64,000 nt of DNA. It comes from CAVSUZ01 sp963791885 (GTDB lineage Bacteria; Pseudomonadota; Alphaproteobacteria; Acetobacterales; Acetobacteraceae). A program made the position numbers and the translations under genes. Each line of letters starts with the position of its first letter. The stretch's first letter is position 1. Below are positions 9,856 through 18,489 of this stretch, piece by piece. The notes under the pieces were generated by a model. The model worked only from the letters and a program-made list of their open reading frames with translations. It did no database searches and was not told where the DNA came from. Location of the stretch: positions 1,116,001 to 1,180,000 of the forward strand of contig CAWBUL010000004.1 in assembly GCA_963791885.1 (NCBI GenBank), in the 5' to 3' direction.

Positions 9856-11054
9856 TCAGGCTGCGATGAGAGGCAGACTGACGCTGAGATCATGGCCCAG
9901 GGGAGCGATGGTTTCCAGGGTCATATAGCGGGCACGCTGAACGGCCCATTCATCATTCTGTTCGAGTAGCAGTGCACCAACCAGCCGGGTAACAGCGGCT
10001 TCGTTCGGGAAGATACCCACCACCTCGCTGCGCCGCTTGATCTCCCCATTGAGGCGTTCGAGCGGATTGGTGCTGTGTATCTTGGTGCGGTGCTGTGCCG
10101 GAAAGCCCATGTAGGCCAGGACATCAGCTTCGGCATGGTCCATCAGGGCGGCGAGCTTGCTGATGCGTGGCCTGGCTTGATCGGCGACCTGTCGCCACTG
10201 CTTGCGAGCGGCCTCAGCATCATCCTGGGCAAACGCCGTGCCGATCCACGCCGAGACGATCCGTCGCTGCGTCTTTCCGGCATGCGCCAAGGCATTGCGC
10301 ATGAAGTGCACGCGACAGCGCTGCCAGGTCGCGCCAAGCACTTTGGCAATCGCTGCTTTCAGGCCTTCATGCGCGTCGGAGATGACCAGCTTGACGCCGC
10401 GTAGGCCGCGGCGCGTGAGCGAGCGCAGGAACTCGGTCCAGAACGGCTCGGCTTCGCTGTTGCCGATGGTCATGCCCAGCACCTCGCGACGGCCGTCCGT
10501 GTTGACCGCCATGGCGACAATCACGGCCACCGAGACGATATGATGATCACGCCGGGCTTTGACATAGGTGGCATCCAGCCACAGATACGGCCACTCGCCT
10601 TCGATCGGACGGTGCAGGAACGTCTGCACCCGCTCGTCGATCTCGGCACAGAGCCGCGACACTTGGCTTTTGCTGATGCCCTCCAGCCCCATCGCCTTGA
10701 CCAGCTCGTCCACCGAGCGGGTTGAGATGCCCTGGACGTAGGACTCTGGATCACCGCGGTTAGCGCCTTCTCCGCCATCCGGCGCGGCTCCAGAAAGCCG
10801 GGAAAGTAGCTGCCGCGGCGTAGCTTCGGTATGCGCAGCTCCACGGTCCCAGCACGTGTCTGCCAGTCGCGATCCCGGTAGCCGTTGCGCAGGTTGGTCC
10901 GATTCTCGCTGCGCTCGCCGTGGCCAGCACCGCACAGAGTCTCGGTCTCCAGTTCCATCAGACGCTGCGCGGCGAAGCCGATCATCTCGCGCAGCAGTGT
11001 CGCGTCCGAACCCTTCTCCATCAGCTCGCGAAGGGTGATCATGTCGTCGGTCAT
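9856..11054 (-). pseudogene. IS256-family transposase, frameshifted copy
   Basis: Starts at 11054 (MTDDMITLREL) with GGAGG upstream, as in the intact copy. One base is missing where the other copy reads CCAAGAGTCC (near 10742), so the N-terminal 103 residues and the catalytic part lie in different frames. The DDE residues are present in the downstream part: LWLDATYVK, VISDAHEG and NPLERLNGEIKRR. Transposase is not made from this copy unless the missing base is a sequence error; it could still be mobilised by the intact copy. Confidence 0.85.
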
Positions 11055-11125
11055 CGGGGTGGCCTCCAAGGTCAGAGTTGCGTGTTGCAACCCAACCCTA
11101 CCCAGGAGCACCACGGTGACCACCG

Positions 11126-11202
11126 CTGTGGATAAGTGGCCTGCCTACTCCAAACTCTGGCGGTACTCTTGGCGGTCGCTCCGGCAGGCCACTTACCCAC
11201 AG
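11126..11202. repeat. Subterminal hairpin of IS256 copy 1 with a consensus DnaA box
   Basis: The arms at 11126-11145 and 11183-11202 form a 20-bp inverted repeat with one mismatch. One arm contains TTATCCACA on the minus strand (11127-11135), the consensus DnaA box; the other has the one-mismatch form TTACCCACA. It lies between the IS end and the transposase start. Possible roles are blocking of readthrough transcription or coupling to DnaA; neither is shown here. Confidence 0.75.
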
Positions 11203-11311
11203 CTCCTACACCACGAACTGGGACACGACCGCCTCGGAAAACCCGGCATTACACGGGCACCTTTCCTGGTTCCGGAGAGACGGACTTTTGGGCGCCATAC
11301 CGGGATATACG

Positions 11312-11386
11312 TGGCTGGGGCGGGAGGATTCGAACCTCCGCATGACGGAATCAAAATCCGTTGCCTTACCGCTTGGCGACGCCCCA
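11312..11386 (-). tRNA. tRNA-Gln (anticodon TTG)
   Basis: Read on the minus strand, the acceptor pairs TGGGGCG with CGCCCCA. The anticodon loop centres on TTG (CGGATTTTGATTCCG), the T arm contains GGTTCGAATCC, and G plus an encoded CCA follow. U1-A72 pairing fits bacterial tRNA-Gln. It lies 74 bp from the end of IS256 copy 1. Confidence 0.95.
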
Positions 11387-11493
11387 ACGCGGCGCGGGTT
11401 TATGCCGGGCCGGACGCTGCGTAAAGCATCCCATGCCCGCACACGCCGGACTCTCTGGACCAGCACCCCTCGGCCCGGTTATGAAGCCCCTAC

Positions 11494-11567
11494 GCGGGTG
11501 TAGTTCAATGGTAGAACGGCAGCTTCCCAAGCTGCATACGAGGGTTCGATTCCCTTCACCCGCTCCA
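11494..11567 (+). tRNA. tRNA-Gly (anticodon CCC)
   Basis: Plus strand. Acceptor GCGGGTG pairs with CACCCGC, the D loop contains TTCAATGGTAGAA, the anticodon stem GCAGC/GCTGC encloses TTCCCAA (anticodon CCC), and the T arm GGTTCGATTCC is followed by TCCA. CCA is encoded. Convergent with infC. Confidence 0.95.
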
Positions 11568-11592
11568 GCCACCCCTCCGGCTGCGGGGCCGC

Positions 11593-12114
11593 TCAGCGCG
11601 GGCTGAGCACCATGACCATTTGCCGGTTTTCCATCCGCGGCATCTGCTCCACCTTGGTCATGGCATCGAGTTCGCTGCGGATCCGTTCCAGCACGCGAAC
11701 TCCGATCTCCTGGTGGGCCATTTCGCGGCCGCGGAAGCGCAAGGTGACCTTCACCTTGTCGCCTTCCTCGATGAACGACTTCATGGCGCGCATTTTCACC
11801 TGATAGTCGTTTTCATCGATATTCGGCCGGACCTTGATCTCTTTGATCTCAATCACTTTCTGCCGTTTCTTGGCTTCGTTCTTCTTTTTCTGCTGTTCGT
11901 ATTTGAACTTGCCATAGTCGAGGATCTTCACCACGGGCGGATCGGCATTGGGGCTGATCTCCACGAGATCAAGGCCAACGGAATAGGCGCGGGACTGCGC
12001 CTCCCGGGCGGTCAGCACCCCCTGCATTTCGCCGTCCTGATCGATCAGCCGCACCTGCGGCGCCCGGATCTCCTCATTCACACGGGGCCCGTCGCGCGTA
12101 GGCGGGGCGGCCAA
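11593..12114 (-). CDS. infC: Translation initiation factor IF-3
   Basis: A 173-residue protein with the IF-3 N-domain (RVNEEIRAPQVRLI), the lysine-rich linker (QQKKKNEAKKRQK) and a C-domain ending MENRQMVMVLSPR. It binds the 30S subunit and checks start-codon pairing. The start is not ATG: TTG at 12114 gives the usual MAAPPTRDGPRVN opening, while an in-frame ATA at 12129 sits behind a better-spaced AGGAG. Non-AUG starts are typical of infC and allow autoregulation by IF-3. It lies 91 bp downstream of thrS on the same strand, the common thrS-infC order. Confidence 0.96.
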   Translation of the reverse strand: MAAPPTRDGPRVNEEIRAPQVRLIDQDGEMQGVLTAREAQSRAYSVGLDLVEISPNADPPVVKILDYGKFKYEQQKKKNEAKKRQKVIEIKEIKVRPNIDENDYQVKMRAMKSFIEEGDKVKVTLRFRGREMAHQEIGVRVLERIRSELDAMTKVEQMPRMENRQMVMVLSPR

Positions 12115-12205
12115 AGGTCCTCTCGGTATGGTCTATCTCCTGTCGTTGTTGGCACTGGTTTGCCACGTTCGGCGCAACAAGTCTCGCCGATCCGGACGCA
12201 AACAA

Positions 12206-14158
12206 TCAAGCGGCGTCACGCCGGATGGGTTGCAGACGCTTCACATCGGGAGGGGTGGCCTCCGCTGCAAGCAGGCGGGCCGCATGATCGAGCGGAAGCA
12301 CCTCCTGGGCGTCAGACCCAAGCCGGCGCAGCGCCACAGTGCGGTTTTCCGCCTCCCGGCGGCCCACGACGGCCAGGACCGGCACATGGGCCAGGGCGTG
12401 TTCGCGGACCTTGGCATTGATCTTCTGGGCCGACAGATCGGTTTCGACGAACAGGCCAGCCGCGCGGAACGTCGCAGCCACCTCCTCGGCGTATCTGTTT
12501 GCGTCCGTGACGATGGTGGCGACCACCGCCTGCACCGGCGCCAGCCAGAGCGGAAACCGGCCGGCATAGTGCTCGATCAAGACGCCCAGAAACCGCTCGA
12601 AGCTACCCAGGATGGCCCGGTGGAGCATGGCCGGGCGGTGGCGCGCGCCATCCTCGCCGACATATTCGGCGCCAAGGCGGTCCGGCAAGACGAAATCGAC
12701 CTGCAGGGTGCCACACTGCCAATCGCGGCCGATGGCGTCGCGCAGAACGAATTCCAGCTTCGGACCGTAGAACGCGCCTTCGCCGGGGTTCAGCGTGTAT
12801 TCCACCGCAGCCGTGGCGCAGGCCTCCTTCAGCGCGGCCTCCGCTCGATCCCACACCTCGTCGGAGCCGGCGCGGATGGGGGGGCGATCCGAAAATTTCA
12901 CGGCGAACTCGGGGAAGCCGAAGTCGCGATAAATGGAGGATAGTAGCGCCACGAACCGCACCGTCTCGGGAGCGATCTGCGCCTCGGTGCAGAAGATGTG
13001 CGCATCGTCCTGTGTGAAGGCCCGCACCCGCATGATGCCGTGCAGGGCGCCCGATGGCTCGTAGCGATGGCAGGAGCCGAATTCCGCCAGGCGCAGCGGC
13101 AGCTCGCGATAACTGCGGAGGCCCTGGCGGAAGATCTGTACGTGGCACGGGCAGTTCATCGGCTTCAGCGCCAGGACCTTCTCCTCGTCCGGCACCTCGG
13201 CGATGAACATGTGCTGGCGGAACTTCTCCCAGTGGCCGGAGGCCTCCCAGAACGAGCGGTCCAGAAGCTGCGGGGTCCGGACCTCCTGGTATCCGGCATC
13301 GTCCAGCCGGCGACGCATATATTGTTCAGCACGTTGATACATGCGCCAGCCATCCGGGTGCCAGAAGACGCTGCCGGCCGCCTCCTCCTGAAGGTGGAAC
13401 AGGTCCATCTCCTTGGCGATTCGCCGGTGGTCGCGGCGCTCCGCCTCTTCGAGCTGGTGAAGATAGGCGTCGAGTTCCTTCTGGTCGCGCCAAACGGTGC
13501 CGTAAATGCGGCTTAGCATGGCGTTGCGGTGATCCCCACGCCAATAGGCGCCGGCGACCTTCATCAGCTTGAATGCCGGCCCGACATCGCCCGTACCGCG
13601 CATATGCGGCCCGCGGCAGAGGTCGATCCAGTCCCCCTGCGAATAAAGGCTGATAGTCTCCGACCGCGGCAGGTCCTGAATGATCTCCGCCTTGTATTTC
13701 TCGCCCTTGTCTTTGAAGAACTCGATCGCCTGATCGCGGTCCATCACGCTGCGCCGGAACGGAGCGTTGCGCGCGACGATCTCCCGCATCTTCGCCTCGA
13801 TGGCGGGAAAGTCCTCTGGCGTGAAGGGCTGGTTGCGGGCGAAATCGTAGTAGAACCCGTTCTCGATCGCCGGCCCGATCGTCACCTGAGTGCCGGGGTA
13901 CAGCGACTGCACCGCCTCGGCCAGCACGTGGGCGGCGTCATGACGGATTAACTGCAGCGCTTCCGGGTCCTTACGCGTAATGAACCGGACCGACGCATCA
14001 CGATCGATCTCCGTCGCCAGATCTACCTGTTCGCCGTCCAGCACCATGGCAAGTGCCGCGCGGGCCAGGCCCGGGCCGATCGCTTCCGCCACGGTGGTGC
14101 CCGTAACCGGCCCGTCGAAGCGGCGCACGGATCCGTCGGGCAGGGTAATGGCGGGCAT
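12206..14158 (-). CDS. thrS: Threonyl-tRNA synthetase
   Basis: 650 residues, full length. An N-terminal TGS domain is followed by the editing domain with HDAAHVLAEAV, the class II catalytic core with the zinc-site Cys in MNCPCHVQIF, and the C-terminal anticodon-binding domain. It charges tRNA-Thr and clears mischarged Ser. The start ATG at 14158 has only a weak ribosome-binding site, and the 185-nt leader contains a 26-codon ORF and a strong hairpin, so expression may be controlled through that leader. infC follows. Confidence 0.97.
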   Translation of the reverse strand: MPAITLPDGSVRRFDGPVTGTTVAEAIGPGLARAALAMVLDGEQVDLATEIDRDASVRFITRKDPEALQLIRHDAAHVLAEAVQSLYPGTQVTIGPAIENGFYYDFARNQPFTPEDFPAIEAKMREIVARNAPFRRSVMDRDQAIEFFKDKGEKYKAEIIQDLPRSETISLYSQGDWIDLCRGPHMRGTGDVGPAFKLMKVAGAYWRGDHRNAMLSRIYGTVWRDQKELDAYLHQLEEAERRDHRRIAKEMDLFHLQEEAAGSVFWHPDGWRMYQRAEQYMRRRLDDAGYQEVRTPQLLDRSFWEASGHWEKFRQHMFIAEVPDEEKVLALKPMNCPCHVQIFRQGLRSYRELPLRLAEFGSCHRYEPSGALHGIMRVRAFTQDDAHIFCTEAQIAPETVRFVALLSSIYRDFGFPEFAVKFSDRPPIRAGSDEVWDRAEAALKEACATAAVEYTLNPGEGAFYGPKLEFVLRDAIGRDWQCGTLQVDFVLPDRLGAEYVGEDGARHRPAMLHRAILGSFERFLGVLIEHYAGRFPLWLAPVQAVVATIVTDANRYAEEVAATFRAAGLFVETDLSAQKINAKVREHALAHVPVLAVVGRREAENRTVALRRLGSDAQEVLPLDHAARLLAAEATPPDVKRLQPIRRDAA

Positions 14159-14223
14159 GATCAGGCTTTTCGGTTGCGGAGGCTGTCTATGGCGTTGTGC
14201 GGTGCATCCCGCAACCCCGCTCA

Positions 14224-14263
14224 GGACAGGGCCAGCCCGGATGTCCCGGACTGGCCCGTGTCC
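14224..14263 (-). promoter_or_regulatory. Stable hairpin in the thrS leader
   Basis: On the minus strand GGACACGGGCCAGTCCGG pairs with CCGGGCTGGCCCTGTCC around a 5-nt loop (about 17 pairs, one bulge, one G-U). It begins at the stop codon of the 26-codon ORF and ends 65 nt before thrS. There is no following T-run, so it is not a classical terminator. It could act as an attenuator, an RNase site or a ribosome-stall sensor. Confidence 0.6.
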
Positions 14264-14343
14264 TACCGCCGCTTGACAACGATCTTGACTTTAACCGTCA
14301 AGATCACGACAAATGGCAGCAGGAGATTGGCATGCTGTAACAT
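14263..14343 (-). CDS. 26-residue hydrophobic/basic peptide upstream of thrS
   Basis: ATG at 14343 with GGAG about 9 nt upstream, stop at 14263. The peptide runs MLQHANLLLPFVVIL, then a valine/lysine-alternating basic tail ending KRR. It could be a leader peptide for thrS or a small membrane peptide of the type I toxin kind. There is only one threonine, so a classical threonine attenuator reading is weak. Only ORF structure, ribosome-binding site and position support it; I recognise no family. Confidence 0.45.
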   Translation of the reverse strand: MLQHANLLLPFVVILTVKVKIVVKRR

Positions 14344-14363
14344 GCGTTCTCTCCGTTTGAACG

Positions 14364-14396
14364 CCGGCCGGGCCCATCCCGGCCGGTTTTTCTTTT
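14364..14396 (+). terminator. Rho-independent terminator on the plus strand, antisense to the thrS leader
   Basis: A perfect 9-bp stem CCGGCCGGG/CCCGGCCGG with a 5-nt loop is followed by TTTTTCTTTT, so it terminates plus-strand transcription. No plus-strand gene lies upstream; thrS and the short ORF are on the other strand. An RNA ending here would be antisense to the start of the short ORF and the thrS leader. Confidence 0.8.
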
Positions 14397-14426
14397 CTGA
14401 CAGTCCGAATCCTTCTACTTCGTTAT

Positions 14427-14474
14427 AGCGAGATCGCGCGAGGCGGACACGTCGGAGCGTGTGAATCTCGCTCT
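14427..14474. repeat. REP-like palindromic element, copy 1
   Basis: A 48-bp element with arms AGCGAGAT and ATCTCGCT and an interior containing CGCGCGAGGC and GAGCGTGTGA. It belongs to the family also seen at 14489, 36235, 58771 and, as a half copy, 47969. Intergenic, downstream of the serine hydrolase. Confidence 0.8.
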
Positions 14475-14488
14475 CAAACAAGGCGATT

Positions 14489-14538
14489 AGAGCGAGATCG
14501 CGCGAGGCGGATACGTCAGAGCGCGTGAATCTCGCTCT
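14489..14538. repeat. REP-like palindromic element, copy 2
   Basis: A 50-bp element with perfect 10-bp arms AGAGCGAGAT/ATCTCGCTCT. It follows copy 1 in the same orientation 14 bp away and abuts the serine hydrolase stop codon. As RNA it would fold at the 3' end of that mRNA and could stabilise or terminate it. Confidence 0.82.
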
Positions 14539-15791
14539 CAAACAGCCAGCAACTCCGTCATCGCCGAATACACCAGCGTGCGCAGATCCCGCCGCAACGT
14601 CAGGCGGGCGTCGCTGCCAAGCACCTGCGTCATGAACACGACGGCCAGATCCTCCCCCGGGTCGATCCAAAACGCGGTGGAGGCAGCGCCGCCCCAGAAA
14701 TATTCCCCTTGTGTTCCAGGCAGGCGGGTGCGCGTCTGGTCCAACGTGACACCGCAGCCGAGTGAAAAACCGACGCCCGCATAGCCCGCTTCGCTGAACA
14801 GGCCGGGCGGCGCGAGGCTGGCCAAGTCCTTATTGCCCCGCAGGAAGTTCATGCTGAACAGGGCCACAGTCTTCGGGCTGAGGATCTGCACGCCGTCCAG
14901 CGTGCCGCGGTTCAGCATCATGCGGCAGAAGCGCATGTAATCGTGCGCGGTGGAAACCAGGCCCCCGCCGCCGGACTCCAGCGCGGGCGGCGCCCCAAAA
15001 CGGGAGCCGTTAGGCGGATCCTGCACCGTCAATCCGCCGCCCGACTTCGGCATGTAGCACGCCGCCAGCCGGTCCTGCTTCTCCGGCGGGCAGAAGAACG
15101 CCGTGTCCGTCATGCCCAACGGTTCGAACAACCGGGTGCGAAGGAATTCCCCGAACGGCTTGCCGCTCAGCTTCTGCACCAGATAGCCCAGCACATCGAT
15201 CGCGACGGAGTAATTCCACGCCGTGCCGGGCGAGAACTCCAGCGGCAACGACGTGAGCTGGGCGATCATCGCATCCAAACCGCCCTCAGTTGCGAAATCG
15301 GCCACGCCCAGGTCGCGATAGGCCCGGTCCACCGCCGTGCGGTTCATGAACCCATATGTCAGGCCTGCGGTATGGGTCAGAAGATCGATCACCTTCATCG
15401 GCCGCGCCGGCGGCGTGGTGATGTAGGTCGGCTTGCCGGTGGGGATCAGGCTCGGCATCCCGGTGGCATAGACGCCCATATTCTTCCATTCCGGGATATG
15501 CGTGGCGACGTCGTCGTCCAGTCCGATCAGCCCTTCCTCCGCCAGCATCATCAGCGCCACCGCGGTGATCGGCTTGGTCATGGAGTAGATGCGGACGATC
15601 GCGTCCTCCCGCATCTTCCGGCCGCGTTCCAGGTCCATGTGACCCGCCAGGCCCGTATGGACCAGCGCACCGCGTCGCCAGATCAATGTCTGAATGAACG
15701 GCAATCGCCCGGTGTCCACGTAGCGGCTCGTCATGACGCGATCGAGCCGCGCGAGACGTTCGGCGGAAAAGCCGGAGGATTCAGGTTTCAT
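14538..15791 (-). CDS. Serine hydrolase of the class C beta-lactamase/penicillin-binding-protein-like family
   Basis: 417 residues. The S-x-x-K motif is SMTK (about residue 70) and the second catalytic Tyr is in WNYSV. No signal peptide is visible, so it is more likely a cytoplasmic esterase or peptidase-like enzyme than a periplasmic beta-lactamase. The family hydrolyses esters, amides or D-amino-acid peptides; the substrate is unknown. It stands alone, with two palindromic repeats after its stop. Confidence 0.88.
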   Translation of the reverse strand: MKPESSGFSAERLARLDRVMTSRYVDTGRLPFIQTLIWRRGALVHTGLAGHMDLERGRKMREDAIVRIYSMTKPITAVALMMLAEEGLIGLDDDVATHIPEWKNMGVYATGMPSLIPTGKPTYITTPPARPMKVIDLLTHTAGLTYGFMNRTAVDRAYRDLGVADFATEGGLDAMIAQLTSLPLEFSPGTAWNYSVAIDVLGYLVQKLSGKPFGEFLRTRLFEPLGMTDTAFFCPPEKQDRLAACYMPKSGGGLTVQDPPNGSRFGAPPALESGGGGLVSTAHDYMRFCRMMLNRGTLDGVQILSPKTVALFSMNFLRGNKDLASLAPPGLFSEAGYAGVGFSLGCGVTLDQTRTRLPGTQGEYFWGGAASTAFWIDPGEDLAVVFMTQVLGSDARLTLRRDLRTLVYSAMTELLAV

Positions 15792-15830
15792 GCTGGCTCC
15801 AACAACAACGGCAAGACGGGAGTGTCAAAC

Positions 15831-16565
15831 CTACATCTCCTCCTTCAACCCGGCGCGCAGCAGAAACCAGTTCACCGGGTAGGAGGTCGCAAACCCGCAG
15901 ATCATCGCGATCTGCATCATAAACCAGAACGCCGGCGTATCCGCGCGCATCGACGTTCCGAAGCCGCGGCGAAAGATCAGAAGCTCGGCGATCGCCATGA
16001 AGCCGTACATCCCGATCTGCCACGCCGTCAGCGACAGCGTATCCGCTTTCACCGCGGCAACCAGTCCTGCTCCCAGTGAAAGACCGCGCATCGGCGCGAT
16101 GGTAAAATACTGGAAGACGATCCCGAACGCATAAGCAAACAGATAATCCACGATCCAGGCTGCGAACATGCGTTCGCTGAACAGCCCAGGGTATCCGAAG
16201 GCGACAAGGATGGCAGGAAAGGCGAACACCAGCCACTCGGCGCAGATATCACCCAGCGTGCAGCCCGCTCCGCAATGCAGCGTGCCGTTGGCGACCATCA
16301 TCGGGAACGGTGTCAGACGCCTGTTCGGCGGCTCCTGATCATGCTCCATCGCGTCGTGCATGGCACGGTGGGTGGCCAGGCGGCCATAAGTGAAATACTG
16401 CCAAACGATCCAGACCGTCCCGAACAACGCCGTCACCGGCCAGACCAGGTTCATGATCGCCATGTGCTGCGGATGGCGCCACTCTTCGACGGCGATGATC
16501 GACGCGCAAACACCACCGAGCACAAGAAACGCGATCGACACAAAATCGAGCCAGGCGGGAATCAT
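15831..16565 (-). CDS. DUF4396 multi-spanning membrane protein
   Basis: 244 residues with about six membrane segments. The motif HCGAGCTLGDICAEW and the region WPVTALFGTVWIVWQYF are typical of DUF4396. The function of the family is unknown; the conserved His/Cys suggest metal or redox chemistry in the membrane, which is inference. Its ATG overlaps the stop of the glycosyltransferase gene by 4 nt, so the two are coupled. Confidence 0.8.
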   Translation of the reverse strand: MIPAWLDFVSIAFLVLGGVCASIIAVEEWRHPQHMAIMNLVWPVTALFGTVWIVWQYFTYGRLATHRAMHDAMEHDQEPPNRRLTPFPMMVANGTLHCGAGCTLGDICAEWLVFAFPAILVAFGYPGLFSERMFAAWIVDYLFAYAFGIVFQYFTIAPMRGLSLGAGLVAAVKADTLSLTAWQIGMYGFMAIAELLIFRRGFGTSMRADTPAFWFMMQIAMICGFATSYPVNWFLLRAGLKEEM

Positions 16566-17686
16566 ATCCCCAGCACCTCCCGATAGACCGCGAGCGTCGC
16601 CTGTTGCATGGCCCTGGTGGTAAAGCTGCGAAGCACCGCCGCGCGCGCCGCCGCGCCAACATCGGCGCGTTTGGCAGCATCCATCGTCAGCACCCTGTCC
16701 AGCCTATCGGCCAACGCCTGTGCATCACCCGGCGGCGCTCGCCAGCCCGTCACTCCGTCCTCCACCGTCTCGACCGGGCCGCCGAGATCCGACGCGATGA
16801 CCGGTCGTGCCATCGCCTGCGCCTCGATCACCACGCGCCCAAACGCCTCGGGCTCCGTGGAGGCATGCACCACCACATCCGCAAGCGCGAGCGCAGCCGG
16901 CATGTCGGCGCAATCACCTGGAACACGGAGCCGTTGGGCCAGACCCAGTCTCTCCGCTTCCGAGCGTACGGTGCGCAGATGGTCATCGGACTGCGGCGCG
17001 CCCAAAAGGACGATCAGTGGATCACGACGTTGCATGCGCGCTGCCGCCTGAAGCAGGATCGTCTGTCCCTTCCATCCCGTGATACGCCCCGGAAGCATGA
17101 TTACGGGCACCGCCTGCTCGATCGACCAACTGTCACGCAGGGCGGCGATCCCATCCGGCGTCACCGCAGCGGGATCAAACACCGCCGGATCCACGCCACG
17201 TGGGATCAACCGCAACCGATCGCGGCCGACGCCGTGTTGCGCCGACACCAGCCCAGCCATGAACTGGCTGGCGACGATCACGCGCTCCCCTTTCGCCATC
17301 ACGGCGTTATAACGACGCTTGAACGGCAGGTTTTCGCCGTAGGCGCCGTGGTACGTGGTTACGAAGTGGCGTCCGGTGCGGCGCACGGCGAACCAGGAGG
17401 CCCAGGCCGGTGCGCGCGAGCGGGCGTGAACCAGATCCACCTGAGACTCTCGGATCAACCGGGTCAGCGAAGCGGCATTGCGCCACAGCGAAACCGGGTC
17501 CTTGCGATTCAGCGGCAACCTCACATGGCGCCCGCCGGCGCGCTCGATCTCTGCGACCAAAGGACCGCCTTCAGACGCGACCACGGCTGTCCAACCCGCG
17601 TCGCAGAGGGCCTGGTTGATTTCGACGGTACTCCGCTCCACGCCTCCCGTGATCAGGCGCGGCAGGACCTGCAGAACGACCGGCAT
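16562..17686 (-). CDS. Glycosyltransferase family 4 (GT-B fold)
   Basis: Start at 17686 (MPVVLQVLPRLITGGVERST), 374 residues. GGVE near the N-terminus and the C-terminal ASTEPEAFGRVVIEAQAMARPVIAS region (E-x7-E type) mark a retaining GT4 that transfers a sugar from a nucleotide donor, usually in LPS or exopolysaccharide synthesis. A longer frame reaches 18091 but runs antisense to the divergent hydrolase and is not used; MRSRATRL a few codons upstream is a possible alternative start. Confidence 0.88.
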   Translation of the reverse strand: MPVVLQVLPRLITGGVERSTVEINQALCDAGWTAVVASEGGPLVAEIERAGGRHVRLPLNRKDPVSLWRNAASLTRLIRESQVDLVHARSRAPAWASWFAVRRTGRHFVTTYHGAYGENLPFKRRYNAVMAKGERVIVASQFMAGLVSAQHGVGRDRLRLIPRGVDPAVFDPAAVTPDGIAALRDSWSIEQAVPVIMLPGRITGWKGQTILLQAAARMQRRDPLIVLLGAPQSDDHLRTVRSEAERLGLAQRLRVPGDCADMPAALALADVVVHASTEPEAFGRVVIEAQAMARPVIASDLGGPVETVEDGVTGWRAPPGDAQALADRLDRVLTMDAAKRADVGAAARAAVLRSFTTRAMQQATLAVYREVLGI

Positions 17687-17730
17687 GGGGGCGTGTAGCC
17701 GGGTGGCTCTCGACCGCATAGACAGGATGG

Positions 17731-18489
17731 ATGACCGAACATGGCCGGCTGGATCGGGGCGATGGCGTGGATCTGGCGTGGGCGCGCACCCAGGGACGCT
17801 CGCCGACTGTCGTCTTCCTGACCGGGTTCCGCAGCGACATGACCGGCGACAAGGCGACGGCGCTGGCACAGTTCTGTGAGGCGCACAGCCAGGCGATGCT
17901 GCGGTTCGACTACTCCGGCCACGGAACCAGTGGTGGGACCTTCGAGCAAGGGACGATTGGAGCCTGGATGCGCGACGCGCTCGCTGTGATCGACAACTTG
18001 ACCCACGGGCCACTCGTTCTGGTCGGCTCCTCCATGGGCGGCTGGATCGCCCTTCTCGCCGCCCTCGCGCGCCCTGCTCGGATTTCCGCACTGCTGGGCA
18101 TCGCCGCCGCGCCGGACTTCACCGAGCGCCTGATGTGGGACGCCTTCACGCCTGCCCAACGGAAGGTCTTCCTGCGCGACGGCGTGCTTGACGTGCCGAG
18201 CGAATACGGAGGCCCGTATCCGATTACCCGCGCCCTCATCGAGGATGGTCGGCAGCATCTCCTGCTGGATGGTCCGATCCCGGTGCGCTGCCCCGTGCGA
18301 TTATTGCACGGGCAGCGGGATATGGATGTCCCTTGGGAGACAGGGTTGAAAATTGCCGCGTCCGTGGAGAGTTGGGATGTGGAGGTCACCTTGGTGAAGG
18401 ACGGCGACCATCGGCTGTCCCGCCCGCATGATCTGCAGCGCCTGATGCGGACGCTCGAACCTTTGTTGGAGTCAGCTGCGCCGTACTAA
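17731..18489 (+). CDS. Alpha/beta hydrolase (serine esterase/thioesterase-like)
   Basis: 252 residues. Nucleophile elbow GSSMGG (Ser about 94), oxyanion region FLTGFRSDMTGDKA, and a C-terminal catalytic His in KDGDHRLSRP. It resembles ABHD10/palmitoyl-thioesterase-like hydrolases. Divergent from the glycosyltransferase gene with a short gap; its stop codon overlaps that of the broken AraC gene on the other strand. Confidence 0.85.
   Translation: MTEHGRLDRGDGVDLAWARTQGRSPTVVFLTGFRSDMTGDKATALAQFCEAHSQAMLRFDYSGHGTSGGTFEQGTIGAWMRDALAVIDNLTHGPLVLVGSSMGGWIALLAALARPARISALLGIAAAPDFTERLMWDAFTPAQRKVFLRDGVLDVPSEYGGPYPITRALIEDGRQHLLLDGPIPVRCPVRLLHGQRDMDVPWETGLKIAASVESWDVEVTLVKDGDHRLSRPHDLQRLMRTLEPLLESAAPY

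Larger units (their letters stand above)
9798..11230 (-). mobile_element. IS256-family insertion sequence, copy 1 (1433 bp)
   Basis: Bounded by imperfect inverted repeats GATGGTGTCCCAACACG at 9798 and, read inward from the other end, GGTCGTGTCCCAGTTCG at 11230, sharing CGTGGTGTAGGAGC further in. An 8-bp target duplication GCCTCGGA flanks it at 9790-9797 and 11231-11238. It is nearly identical to the copy at 20376-21828 but 20 bp shorter: an 18-bp tandem duplication is absent, and one A is missing from each of two CCAAGAG sites. It sits between the ABC transporter and tRNA-Gln and breaks no recognised gene. Confidence 0.93.
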
